Source of the DNA: Eggerthellaceae bacterium UBA5808
Lineage (GTDB): Bacteria > Actinomycetota > Coriobacteriia > Coriobacteriales > Eggerthellaceae
Assembly (NCBI GenBank): GCA_002417975.1
Contig: DIDE01000099.1
Location: forward strand, 1-22,637
DNA length: 22,637 bases
Direction: 5' to 3'
The notes beneath the pieces were generated by a model. It was not told the origin of the DNA and did no database searches. It worked only from the letters and a program-made list of their open reading frames with translations. Below, one piece after another: positions 1 through 7,733 of this stretch. A program made the position numbers and the translations under genes. Position 1 is the stretch's first letter; each line of letters starts with the position of its first letter.

Positions 1-734
1 CACCAAAGCGTTGCACACGCTGCTACAATTTCTAAACCATGCTGAACAAGCACCGTTTCCCATCGAGCAACTGCATCAGGCGATCCCGCAACACCGGGGA
101 TAATCCCAAGGATGCACCCATATACGCCAACACCAAGCAAAATCAACCAGGGAGATGTCGTCTTAAGCGATCCAAAATAAATTCGTTTCGACTGCGTTAT
201 TGTTGGTCGATGTTTGTCGGATGAATCACGCGCAACTACCGAATAGAACGGAATGATAGTTAAAATCATCGCCGCAATCCAATCGGGAGCAAGATCAACA
301 GCAGCTTCAATTGCGCACCCAAATGCCATCACGCCAAAAATGCACGCAACTGCATTGCGAATATCAAGGTACGCGTAGAAGGGAGCCCATGATAGAAGCA
401 TCCATCCAGCACCGATCCCTCCGATGATTGCCCACATCTCCATCATTGGTGTGCCAAGCGACAGTGGCGCAACGAGTGGAATCGTAGCAATACTCGTCAT
501 AACTGTCGCAGGCCACGAAAGTAGATGTTCCGATCGATCGGATGTCACATGTCTAAACAAGGAGAAGAAGATCATGCCAAGGCCGATGGACGCGTATATC
601 GTTGACGACAGAGGAATAACACTCTCTCCAATGTCCGCCCGCTGGAGCACGCAGTATACCCATACTTGAGGAGCCAATAAGCCCAAATAAGCAATTCTAA
701 AATGGGTGAAAACGGAGGGAAAATACTTCTCCAT
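1..734 (-). CDS. Truncated polytopic membrane protein, possibly a membrane-anchored LuxR-family regulator (N-terminal part)
   Basis: An open frame runs on the minus strand from an ATG at 734 off the left edge of the window (about 244 codons, no stop). The visible protein begins MEKYFPSVFTHFRIAYLGLL and is very hydrophobic, with roughly six or seven membrane segments separated by short loops. Its pattern resembles the membrane domain of the LuxR-type regulators abundant in Eggerthellaceae, for example a Trp-Ala-Pro-Phe-Tyr stretch followed by a long helix and an I-P-F-Y-S-V-V motif. The DNA-binding domain would be beyond the window, so the family is an inference. The start is uncertain: an in-frame GTG at 755 has a GAGG about 10 nt upstream, whereas the ATG has no clear Shine-Dalgarno sequence. 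A TATAGT at 795-800 could be its -10 box. It lies about 75-95 nt downstream of the carbohydrate-binding protein gene on the same strand and might be its fourth operon member. Confidence 0.5.
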   Translation of the reverse strand, partial: MEKYFPSVFTHFRIAYLGLLAPQVWVYCVLQRADIGESVIPLSSTIYASIGLGMIFFSLFRHVTSDRSEHLLSWPATVMTSIATIPLVAPLSLGTPMMEMWAIIGGIGAGWMLLSWAPFYAYLDIRNAVACIFGVMAFGCAIEAAVDLAPDWIAAMILTIIPFYSVVARDSSDKHRPTITQSKRIYFGSLKTTSPWLILLGVGVYGCILGIIPGVAGSPDAVARWETVLVQHGLEIVAACATLW

Positions 735-830
735 CCATGTACATGCCGTATCCACCAGACCCCGTCCTCACTCCCGTTCGTTTCCTCTGTTCAAACTATA
801 ACGCGAAGGCGGATTCATCGAGGTATCGGT

Positions 831-2984
831 TTATGATTCTGCACGGAATCCGCGCAGGTTTCCATCGCCCTCCATTCCCATTCCATTCGGACCGCTCGTC
901 GACTGGGTCTGCAATGATGCCGTTGATGACGACGATGAAGAAGACCCGCTCACTGTCCCACTTGATGCATAGCCAAGATCGTCAGCATTTGCATTGTTTC
1001 CGCCAATCGTAATAGAGTAGTCCGTACCTTCTACCACTAATGGAGTACTGAGAAGAGCCCATGATCCAGCATTCTGAGCACGGAATGATGCAAGTACCGT
1101 ACCCGAATCATCAGTAAGAGATACAAGATCACCATCTTGGAAGCTGACCGATGCCGTAACGCTTGCTTGTGTAGAGTCAGATCCAAATCCTTCTGCCATG
1201 CCGCTTGAGCCTAGAGCAACCACACATCCTCCTGTCAACGTCGCCTCTGTATCGTAGTCAATTGCCGAGTTATCCTGTGCCGAAGCCCCCGAAACAAGAA
1301 TCGTACCTCCACTAATTGCTATGCTCCCATTTGAGTCAATGCCATCACCATCCTTAGTATTTATCACTACCAGAGATCCACCAGTCATAGAAAATGAGCA
1401 TGAATTTTGTCCTGCATCACCTGCAGACGGATCCGCGCCTTGCGATTGGGGACCTGATGCCATTTGTTGCGGTTGATCCGTGCTGGATTGGTCAGTCGGT
1501 TGACCAGTTTGTCCTGACTGGTCATTCATCTGATTTGGTTGAGTATTTGTTTGCCCCTGTTGACCGTTTGCCTGCGATTGGGTACTCGTCTGTCCTTGTT
1601 GAGTGCTTGTTTGAGACGATTGGTCATTTGACTGCCCTGATTGAGCAGTTGGTACAGTGCTCATCTGATTCGAGGCAGCATTCGTCGATTGGTCGGATGA
1701 TGCATTTCCTGTCGATGGCTGATTACCGCTCATATCAGGAGCAGCTTGAGCACCCTGCCCATCCTGATTCTGCGAACCAGACGATGCATTGACACCGTCA
1801 TCATCACTGTAAACCTCGCTTTGGCCACCAGAAATCAGAATTGATCGAGCTTCAAGACCTTCGTAACTCTGCGAAACAGTGAGCAGTCCATCAGTGATTT
1901 CTAATTCGTCATCAGCGTGGACGCCATCGTCACCAGCGCTTAGTACAACCGAACCACCTGATATTTGCGTATCCGCATCACTATGCAGCGTATCGTCAGA
2001 TGCCGTAATCGTGATGGATCCTCCTGCTATACGAGTGAAGTGCGATGATTGGATGCCGTCATCTTCCGCGGTAATATCAATCGTTCCTCCATCAATCGAG
2101 ACGAATCCACGATTGCTGTCCTCATCATTTGTCGAGGCAATACCGTCTTTTTGTGCTGCAATCGAAATAGACGCATCATTAATCTTGACGCAGTCTTTTC
2201 CTCGTATACCATCTTCAACCGATTGGATGTCATACGTTCCACCTGTGATAATTACGTCATCCGTACTATGAATAGCATGTGCACAGGTTGCTGTTATCGA
2301 AAGTGCGCCTGAGCCATTGAACGCAAGATCAGCTTTACTGTAGATTGTTGCGTCAGGAGATCCATCTTCATCACTTGTCGTGAATCCACTCCCGTCGCTT
2401 AGAACATTAGTTGTTCCATCTGCAAGCGTTACAAATACTTTGTCTGCCGCTTGAACCTGTATGCAGGGAGCATTATTGCAAGAAAGCGTAACTCCATCCA
2501 AAACTACATGGACCTTTTTATCGTCAGTATTTATGACAATCGAACCATTACTGGAAGACCCACTCACAACATAGGTACCTCCAGAGGTGATCGTCACGGT
2601 CGAGCCAGAAACCGTTGCGCCTTCTCCAGATAGAGAAACTCCATTCCCGGCAAACACGATTGATGTGGCTGACGACGCATCATACGTTGCATCACAATCT
2701 CGATCGCTATATCCAAAATCCATCGATGCCAAATCTTCTTCGATTGTTGGAGATGCGGTATCCCCCGTATCGCCACTTGCATCGCCCGCAGTAGCATTCT
2801 GATACGAGCAGGCGGCGCCAATGAGTACCACACAACCAAGAACAACGCCACATACTATGCGAACAGCACGCGTCGTCCATCGATGATTCGCACGACTGCG
2901 TACATGAACATCAGTAGTATATGGCGAGCGTGTATGCGCGCCGTGTAATGCAGCTCTCTGTTCATGCCTCAGTTGAATGCTCAT
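831..2984 (-). CDS. Cthe_2159-type (DUF4353) beta-helix carbohydrate-binding protein with Q/S/T-rich insert
   Basis: A 717-residue exported or membrane-anchored protein. A basic N-terminus (about residues 1-42) precedes one hydrophobic segment (41-58) ending in G-A-A-C, which loosely fits a lipobox with Cys59. Residues ~90-400 contain repeated short beta-strand units with GGT/GGS turns and D-D-G-I/V motifs about every 23-25 residues. This is the right-handed beta-helix pattern of the Cthe_2159 polysaccharide-binding family. Residues ~400-525 are low-complexity Q/S/T/N/G sequence, after which beta-helix repeats resume. The tail is Ser-rich. The start chosen is the ATG at 2984, which overlaps the upstream DUF4956 stop as ATGA and has an AAGGAA Shine-Dalgarno sequence; a longer frame from 3017 lies inside the upstream gene. 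In known relatives this family occurs with VTC-domain and DUF4956 proteins, as here. Carbohydrate binding is inferred from the family; the ligand is unknown. Confidence 0.85.
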   Translation of the reverse strand: MSIQLRHEQRAALHGAHTRSPYTTDVHVRSRANHRWTTRAVRIVCGVVLGCVVLIGAACSYQNATAGDASGDTGDTASPTIEEDLASMDFGYSDRDCDATYDASSATSIVFAGNGVSLSGEGATVSGSTVTITSGGTYVVSGSSSNGSIVINTDDKKVHVVLDGVTLSCNNAPCIQVQAADKVFVTLADGTTNVLSDGSGFTTSDEDGSPDATIYSKADLAFNGSGALSITATCAHAIHSTDDVIITGGTYDIQSVEDGIRGKDCVKINDASISIAAQKDGIASTNDEDSNRGFVSIDGGTIDITAEDDGIQSSHFTRIAGGSITITASDDTLHSDADTQISGGSVVLSAGDDGVHADDELEITDGLLTVSQSYEGLEARSILISGGQSEVYSDDDGVNASSGSQNQDGQGAQAAPDMSGNQPSTGNASSDQSTNAASNQMSTVPTAQSGQSNDQSSQTSTQQGQTSTQSQANGQQGQTNTQPNQMNDQSGQTGQPTDQSSTDQPQQMASGPQSQGADPSAGDAGQNSCSFSMTGGSLVVINTKDGDGIDSNGSIAISGGTILVSGASAQDNSAIDYDTEATLTGGCVVALGSSGMAEGFGSDSTQASVTASVSFQDGDLVSLTDDSGTVLASFRAQNAGSWALLSTPLVVEGTDYSITIGGNNANADDLGYASSGTVSGSSSSSSSTASLQTQSTSGPNGMGMEGDGNLRGFRAES

Positions 2985-3673
2985 AGTGATTCCTTTGAAA
3001 CAATTGGATGTCCACATTGCACAGCTAAGTTTCCATTACGACAACGAACCGCATCAATCAATGGTTTTTCGGCATCTTCTGTTTTGAGCGTAATTGAATA
3101 TTCAAGTTGGTAGAGACTGCCCATATTCGTCGTCCGAACGTTAAGAAGTTCAGACCGACTGGTAAAACGAGCAAAAAGATCATCAAACATATGAGAGTAA
3201 TCCAGATCTTCAGGAATCGAAATCTTGAGTGTTTTATCCGAATCAAGTCCTTCTCTTCCGCCAAGCGGCGACCTAACAAATGCAATGTTTGCCACACCAA
3301 CAACAACGGTAAAAACTGCGGCTAAGACCAAAAATCCCATTCCTGTCGCAAGGCCAACGGCCATTGCCATAAAAACTGCTCCAATATCTTTAGCAGTCCC
3401 CGGAATAGAACGAAAACGTACCAGATTAAATACGCCCATGACAGCAATGCCTGCTCCAATATTGCCATTCACGAGTGCAATAACCATCTGAACTATAAGT
3501 GGGAGCAGCGCGAGCGTAATAACAAAGTTTCTGCTCGAATGATGGCGATAGGTATAAATGCAGGCAATTGCCACACCAAGAATGAGCGACATTAATGAGC
3601 AAGCCAAAAACTGTGCTGGAGTGATAGCTGCCGTTCCGGCCTGATCAAGAACGCTTGAGAATACGGTATCCAT
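2981..3673 (-). CDS. DUF4956 family integral membrane protein
   Basis: A 230-residue protein with about four membrane segments in its first 130 residues (roughly 20-42, 50-70, 72-86, 97-130), followed by a soluble C-terminal domain of about 95 residues. The conserved stretch R-F-R-S-I-P-G-T-A-K-D-I-G (about 86-98) between membrane segments is characteristic of DUF4956. The ATG overlaps the last base of the upstream VTC stop codon (TAATG) and is preceded by GAAGGTGA, so translation is probably coupled to the VTC gene. Its own stop overlaps the next start by four bases. Function is unknown; persistent linkage to VTC-domain proteins suggests it is a membrane partner of that enzyme (inference). 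Confidence 0.88.
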   Translation of the reverse strand: MDTVFSSVLDQAGTAAITPAQFLACSLMSLILGVAIACIYTYRHHSSRNFVITLALLPLIVQMVIALVNGNIGAGIAVMGVFNLVRFRSIPGTAKDIGAVFMAMAVGLATGMGFLVLAAVFTVVVGVANIAFVRSPLGGREGLDSDKTLKISIPEDLDYSHMFDDLFARFTSRSELLNVRTTNMGSLYQLEYSITLKTEDAEKPLIDAVRCRNGNLAVQCGHPIVSKESL

Positions 3674-4551
3674 TAGCGATTGTCACCTTCATTCGCACAA
3701 CGCCATGTTCGGCCGTCTTCTATCTTTTGAGATTGAGTAAAAGCACGCTCGTATTTTGAACAAGCTGTGGGATACAGCCGAGATACATTGAGAGCATGCA
3801 CGAGCCAAAGAGGATAGGCATCAAGGCATTTTATCTCCATGATCGTTTCTCCCTCAGGAAGCAAAGGCGTACCCTCAAAGCTCTGCTCAAAGGTGAGATC
3901 GGACGTCCTCCACTGAGGCTCAAGATCGAATGTAATTCGAATCGCATCATCTCTTGTATGAAGAGCAACGCGATCAGTGATAATCATCATAGAAGGGATA
4001 ATCAGGCCATAGCGCATACGCGTCTCGGTGATTTCATGCGCAATCTGACATGACCGCGCAGACAACGCCTCATCCTGCAGACGAGATGTTCCCGTCTCTG
4101 CATTCGAACGATCGTCGAGCATATCGTTCATAGGAAATGACGTTACTGCCTGTTCATACGGCATACCAGCAAGAAAACATTCGGCCGCACGACGACTGCA
4201 ACGGAGACGGCGTTTATAGACCACGCCGCGATATTTTTTCTTGAGTTCAACAAATACCGGATCATCAGCACCAGCCTCGCCGTATGAACGTACACGAATT
4301 TTTTCCTTGTACAGCGGCTTTTCAGAAGACCGACGTATCATACGATGATCTGGTGTGTCGTAATAAATACTCAGAATAAGACTACGTGGATATTCATCTT
4401 CGACAAATTGTTCGTGAACTTGCTGCATGAAGCACGTGTATTGCACGGGCGTCATAAGATATTTTTTTTCACGGCGCTCAAATACGTTTTGACTAAGTTG
4501 GGACCGATTAGATCGGGCTACCGTGACCATGGGAAGTACCATTGCATCCAT
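3673..4551 (-). CDS. VTC-domain protein (polyphosphate polymerase-like)
   Basis: A 292-residue soluble protein with the layout of the VTC/CYTH-like triphosphate tunnel fold. Visible motifs are E-R-R-E-K-K-Y (25-31), Y-Y-D-T (63-66), K-E-K-I-R-V-R-S-Y-G (82-91), V-E-L-K-K-K followed by Y-K-R-R (101-115), I-T-D-R (191-194), F-D-L (208-210), M-E-I-K (238-241) and S-K-Y-E-R-A (265-270). The Arg/Lys/Glu residues pointing into a tunnel are those used in the yeast Vtc4 family to polymerise phosphate from ATP. A hydrophilic insert lies at about 141-165. The ATG at 4551 has a strong AGGAGAGG Shine-Dalgarno sequence. It is the first gene of a three-gene coupled operon. Upstream lies an 11-bp-period CTGAA direct repeat matching one in front of the response regulator gene at 14434. 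Polyphosphate synthesis itself is inferred from the family. Confidence 0.85.
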   Translation of the reverse strand: MDAMVLPMVTVARSNRSQLSQNVFERREKKYLMTPVQYTCFMQQVHEQFVEDEYPRSLILSIYYDTPDHRMIRRSSEKPLYKEKIRVRSYGEAGADDPVFVELKKKYRGVVYKRRLRCSRRAAECFLAGMPYEQAVTSFPMNDMLDDRSNAETGTSRLQDEALSARSCQIAHEITETRMRYGLIIPSMMIITDRVALHTRDDAIRITFDLEPQWRTSDLTFEQSFEGTPLLPEGETIMEIKCLDAYPLWLVHALNVSRLYPTACSKYERAFTQSQKIEDGRTWRCANEGDNR

Positions 4552-4582
4552 AGTTCATCCTCTCCTTCGATGGCGTACTTAG

Positions 4583-4588
4583 ACCATA
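4583..4588 (-). promoter_or_regulatory. Candidate -10 box for the VTC operon
   Basis: The minus strand reads TATGGT here, about 30 nt before the VTC start codon. The CTGAA direct repeat ends 10 bp upstream and occupies the -35 region, as in promoters activated by PhoB/OmpR-type regulators. There is no recognisable -35 hexamer. Moderate to low certainty. Confidence 0.35.
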
Positions 4589-4595
4589 CGGGATG

Positions 4596-4636
4596 AGGCT
4601 GAAATCAGCCTGAAAGAGCGCTTACCCTTTCAGGCT
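4596..4636 (-). repeat. Two overlapping, mutually exclusive inverted repeats upstream of VTC
   Basis: AGCCTGAAAG (4607-4616) is perfectly complementary to CTTTCAGGCT (4627-4636), giving a 10-bp stem with a 10-nt loop. The adjoining AGGCTGA (4596-4602) is complementary to TCAGCCT (4605-4611). The middle arm is shared, so the two stems cannot form together. They may be symmetric protein-binding half-sites rather than an RNA switch, because the predicted -10 box lies downstream of both. Confidence 0.5.
4599..4633. promoter_or_regulatory. Candidate response-regulator binding block upstream of the VTC operon
   Basis: The plus strand carries CTGAA at 4599-4603 and again at 4610-4614, exactly 11 bp apart (CTGAAATCAGCCTGAA), followed by CTTTCAG at 4627-4633. 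The same arrangement is present at 14293-14328 before the response regulator gene: CTGAAATGAACCTGAA, then CTTTCAG one base further away. Direct repeats with an 11-bp period are the usual target form of OmpR/PhoB-family regulators. Binding is inferred, not shown. Confidence 0.5.
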
Positions 4637-4687
4637 TTGTACATAACCCAACGTGTAAGAATCAACTATACAAAATCGATCTATGGA

Positions 4688-5806
4688 CTAATCGAAACGT
4701 TTAAGCTCTTCGCTCAAACGCGAAAGTCCTTCTCGCAAGACATGTTCAGATGCGCAGTATCCTAGACGCGCACCGCAAGGAAGTTCAAACCGACTTCCTG
4801 GAACCAAAAGTACGCCACGCTCTTTAAGCAAATGCAAACAAAATTGTTCATCATCAATAGGAATATCAAGTCGAATATAACTTGTCGAAACACCTTTAGG
4901 AGGAACCCATGATACACGAGATTCCTGATCGATCCATTCCTGGACGATAGCGCGATTGCGCAGTACGATCGCACGATTGCGCGCAAGAATTTTATCCCGA
5001 TGACGAAGTACGTATACAGCAAGCGCATCATTGAACACACCACCGCAGATCATCGTATAGTCACGATAGGTACGAATACGATCAGCAACTTCTTTATTCG
5101 ACACCGTCCAGCCAATACGCGCAGCTGGCACAGAATACGTCTTGGAAATAGAATTCGTTACAATACCCCGATCATACAAATCGGCAATCGAAACAAATGA
5201 GTCAGTATCTTCGAGCGGTAGATACACTTCATCAGAGAGCACGTACGCCCCAACCGAGTCAGCAATCTCAACGATTTCATGTAGCATCTCCGTTGGCAAT
5301 ACTGTGCCTAGCGGATTACTTGCGTTATTAATACAGATAAGCTTTGTGTCGGGACGAATCAAACGTTTGAGCTCCTCGATGTCGGGAGCCCATCCGCGAT
5401 CCTCTTGTATATGCCAATATTCGACATCTGCCCCCAACATACGAGGAATCTCATATAAAGGCTGATACGTGGGATATTCTGCAATCACATGATCACCAGG
5501 CTCAACGATGGTCATAAGCGCAAGTAGATTTGCACCCGTCGCACCATTAGCTTGCAAAACATTTTGCGGATCAACGTGATGATAGAGTGATGCAACCTGC
5601 TGCTTAAAATCGGGCGATCCCTCAATCCAACCATAGTTCATTTTCTCTTTATTGAGCTGATCATAAAAACTTGCGCCATCAGCACCATCGAGCTGTAAGA
5701 TTTCCCCCATCGTAAGCGAATCAATCGTCGACTGTGCAATATCCCACTTTGCACTTTTTTCCCAAACGTTCAGCCATTCTTCTACACCAATTGTTGCAAT
5801 ATCCAT
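4688..5806 (-). CDS. PLP-dependent aminotransferase, class I/II fold
   Basis: A 372-residue protein with the complete fold-type I aminotransferase layout: N-x-G-x-x-E/G-S substrate region (57-64), G-A-T-G-A-N cofactor phosphate loop (88-93), aromatic A-E-Y-P-T-Y (109-114), N-N-A-S-N-P-L-G (160-167), S-D-E-V-Y (191-195), and S-I-S-K-T-Y-S-V-P-A-A-R-I-G-W with the Schiff-base lysine K222. A C-terminal Arg in A-R-L-G-Y would bind the substrate carboxylate. It transfers an amino group or performs a related PLP reaction; the substrate cannot be told from the sequence. It lies downstream of arcD on the same strand but after a strong terminator, so it probably has its own promoter. Location beside arginine catabolism genes suggests, without proving, a role in ornithine, arginine or aromatic amino acid metabolism. 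Confidence 0.88.
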   Translation of the reverse strand: MDIATIGVEEWLNVWEKSAKWDIAQSTIDSLTMGEILQLDGADGASFYDQLNKEKMNYGWIEGSPDFKQQVASLYHHVDPQNVLQANGATGANLLALMTIVEPGDHVIAEYPTYQPLYEIPRMLGADVEYWHIQEDRGWAPDIEELKRLIRPDTKLICINNASNPLGTVLPTEMLHEIVEIADSVGAYVLSDEVYLPLEDTDSFVSIADLYDRGIVTNSISKTYSVPAARIGWTVSNKEVADRIRTYRDYTMICGGVFNDALAVYVLRHRDKILARNRAIVLRNRAIVQEWIDQESRVSWVPPKGVSTSYIRLDIPIDDEQFCLHLLKERGVLLVPGSRFELPCGARLGYCASEHVLREGLSRLSEELKRFD

Positions 5807-5906
5807 ACGAACTCCAATCTCATAAAAAGATAAGAAATATCGTCATACCAGTTATCTGCAACTGATATATGATCCATACAACGCTTACCGCAGTACAACT
5901 CAGAGC

Positions 5907-5946
5907 AAAAAAAAGAGGGAGACGATCAGGTATAATCGTCTCCCTC
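5907..5946 (-). terminator. Intrinsic terminator of arcD
   Basis: On the minus strand, GAGGGAGACGAT (pairing with 5915-5926) forms a perfect 12-bp stem with ATCGTCTCCCTC around an 8-nt loop, followed by eight T residues (the A run at 5907-5914). It lies about 65 nt after the arcD stop and 100 nt before the aminotransferase start. Confidence 0.92.
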
Positions 5947-6010
5947 CCACATAACTAATTATCTCAATAACTAATTATTGTACCTATATGTTCCTTATGA
6001 CGCTTATAAC

Positions 6011-7474
6011 CTAGAACACAGGGATAATACCCATAAAGGTTAGCGGAATAGAGATAATTCCTAAAGCAGTAAGGATGCATGCAGCAATCAGCTCATTCTT
6101 AGCAAGACCCTTTGTCGCGCCACCCTCTTTACGCGCTTTAGCGTAGAAGAAGAAGCCAGGAACATATCCAAGGCATGCGAGTAACAAGAAGCCCCAGCCC
6201 GTGAATAGAACGCCGATAACTTGGAACAAAATCGCAATAACACCGATAACGACTTGCGCAGTTTCCTTTTGTTGTACTGAATACTTAATTTGGAATGCAG
6301 CAGCAAATGCCCATGTGACAACAATAGTAACGGTGCACATTGAGATAGCAAATGTATAAGCATCAGCAGCAGTCAAGGCAATGATCAAAAATACCTGTGT
6401 GCAGACACCAACGATGATCAGTGCCATCTGAGGTGATTTATGCTTATTCATCTTGTTCCAAGAAGCAGGCAGCAGATGATGCTCACTCATGAGTGATGAA
6501 GTTTCTGCAGGCAGCATGGTGAAAGAAAGCCAAGATCCCAAAACAGAAATGATAATAGCAATACTAATGAACGTACCGCCCCAACCTGGAGCCATGTATT
6601 CAAATACCTGAATAGTAGCTGGTTTATCAAGAGTCATCAATTCGTCATAAGGCATAACACCATAAGGCAGAATGGATGCACCAATGTAGAGGACCAACAA
6701 TACAACTAAGCCCAGAACAGTTGCTTTGCCTACATCGCTCTTCTTCTTAGCGCGAGCAGACATAACCGTCGCACCCTCAATGCCGATGAAGACCCACATC
6801 ATAACCAGAATACAATTTGTAACCTGCGAACCAACGCCACCAAGGTCAACAGCATCATCGCCCAAAGGCAAAGCTGAACCGGCAGCCACCGCATTGTTAT
6901 ATATATTGCCCCAAAAATCTGCAGTAAAGACGCCTGCATTAAAGCAGAAGCAGCAGAAAACGATGAAGAGCAAAATGGTGACAACCTTAACTGCCATAAC
7001 AATAGCGTTCAAGAAAGCTGCACTTTCAACACCATTGATGACCAGGAAGGTTAAGCCCCATATAACAAGCGAAACTAAAATGATAACAGCGATGTTTGGA
7101 GCAGTTGAATCACCAAACAAAGCAGGATTTAAGCTGCAAAGAACTTGGATAACCATAGTCGCAAATCCGACATTGCCCAGCCAAGCACTCAGCCAATAGC
7201 CCCAGCCAGAAAGGAATCCAGCAAAAGGTCCAAATCCTTCTTCGGCATACACAAAAATGCCGTCGATATCAGCACGCTTTGACCCTAAGTTTGCCAAAGA
7301 AAGTGCCAACATCAAAAAGCCAAATCCACATATAAGCCATGCAATTAATGCACTACCAGGAGCAGCAGCATTAGCTAACTGACCAGTTAATGCAAAAACA
7401 CCTGATCCAATGCAAGAGCTTACAACGAGACCGACTAAGCCAAATAGACCGATCCCCTTATTTTTTTCGTCCAT
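6011..7474 (-). CDS. arcD: Arginine/ornithine antiporter, APC superfamily
   Basis: A 487-residue inner-membrane protein with about 12-13 hydrophobic segments. It begins with the APC-family motif L-F-G-L-V-G-L-V-V-S-S-C-I-G-S-G-V-F (9-26), where the G-S-G-V-F loop binds the substrate backbone. F-I-G-I-E-G-A (central region) is the usual APC motif in helix 6. Length and motifs fit the basic amino acid antiporters of arginine deiminase clusters, which import arginine in exchange for ornithine without energy cost. GAGGAGGG lies 9 nt before the ATG. The gene is downstream of arcA on the same strand, with 259 nt between and no terminator seen, so the two are probably co-transcribed. A strong terminator follows. 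Ornithine exchange is assigned from family and neighbours. Confidence 0.9.
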   Translation of the reverse strand: MDEKNKGIGLFGLVGLVVSSCIGSGVFALTGQLANAAAPGSALIAWLICGFGFLMLALSLANLGSKRADIDGIFVYAEEGFGPFAGFLSGWGYWLSAWLGNVGFATMVIQVLCSLNPALFGDSTAPNIAVIILVSLVIWGLTFLVINGVESAAFLNAIVMAVKVVTILLFIVFCCFCFNAGVFTADFWGNIYNNAVAAGSALPLGDDAVDLGGVGSQVTNCILVMMWVFIGIEGATVMSARAKKKSDVGKATVLGLVVLLVLYIGASILPYGVMPYDELMTLDKPATIQVFEYMAPGWGGTFISIAIIISVLGSWLSFTMLPAETSSLMSEHHLLPASWNKMNKHKSPQMALIIVGVCTQVFLIIALTAADAYTFAISMCTVTIVVTWAFAAAFQIKYSVQQKETAQVVIGVIAILFQVIGVLFTGWGFLLLACLGYVPGFFFYAKARKEGGATKGLAKNELIAACILTALGIISIPLTFMGIIPVF

Positions 7475-7733
7475 AACTGCGAACCCTCCTCAAAGAGTTT
7501 TGAGTAAGAGCGGAACCATGTTGTTTAACGATGCAAGGCATTCAGGATGTCAGAAGACACTGTAGTCATATAAGTCTTATGAACTACTGCATACCTTGCG
7601 TACTATAAACCTTTTCCGCTCGCATGAGCGATCATGAGGATCGCACCCCCGCAGAGACCCATCACTGCTAGGTGAATCGTCTCGTATACGGAAAGGGCAC
7701 GAACCTCCGATCGCACATTACATGCTTAGCGCA
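7475..7733 (-). other. arcA-arcD intergenic region with small inverted repeats
   Basis: This 259-nt gap has no coding frame. Two overlapping short hairpins can be drawn near 7617-7644: CGCTC-GCAT-GAGCG and GCGATC-ATGAG-GATCGC, sharing GCG. An imperfect palindrome lies at 7561-7588 (GTAGTCATATAAG against CTTATGAACTAC). No T-rich terminator is present, so read-through or processing between arcA and arcD is likely. Confidence 0.4.
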
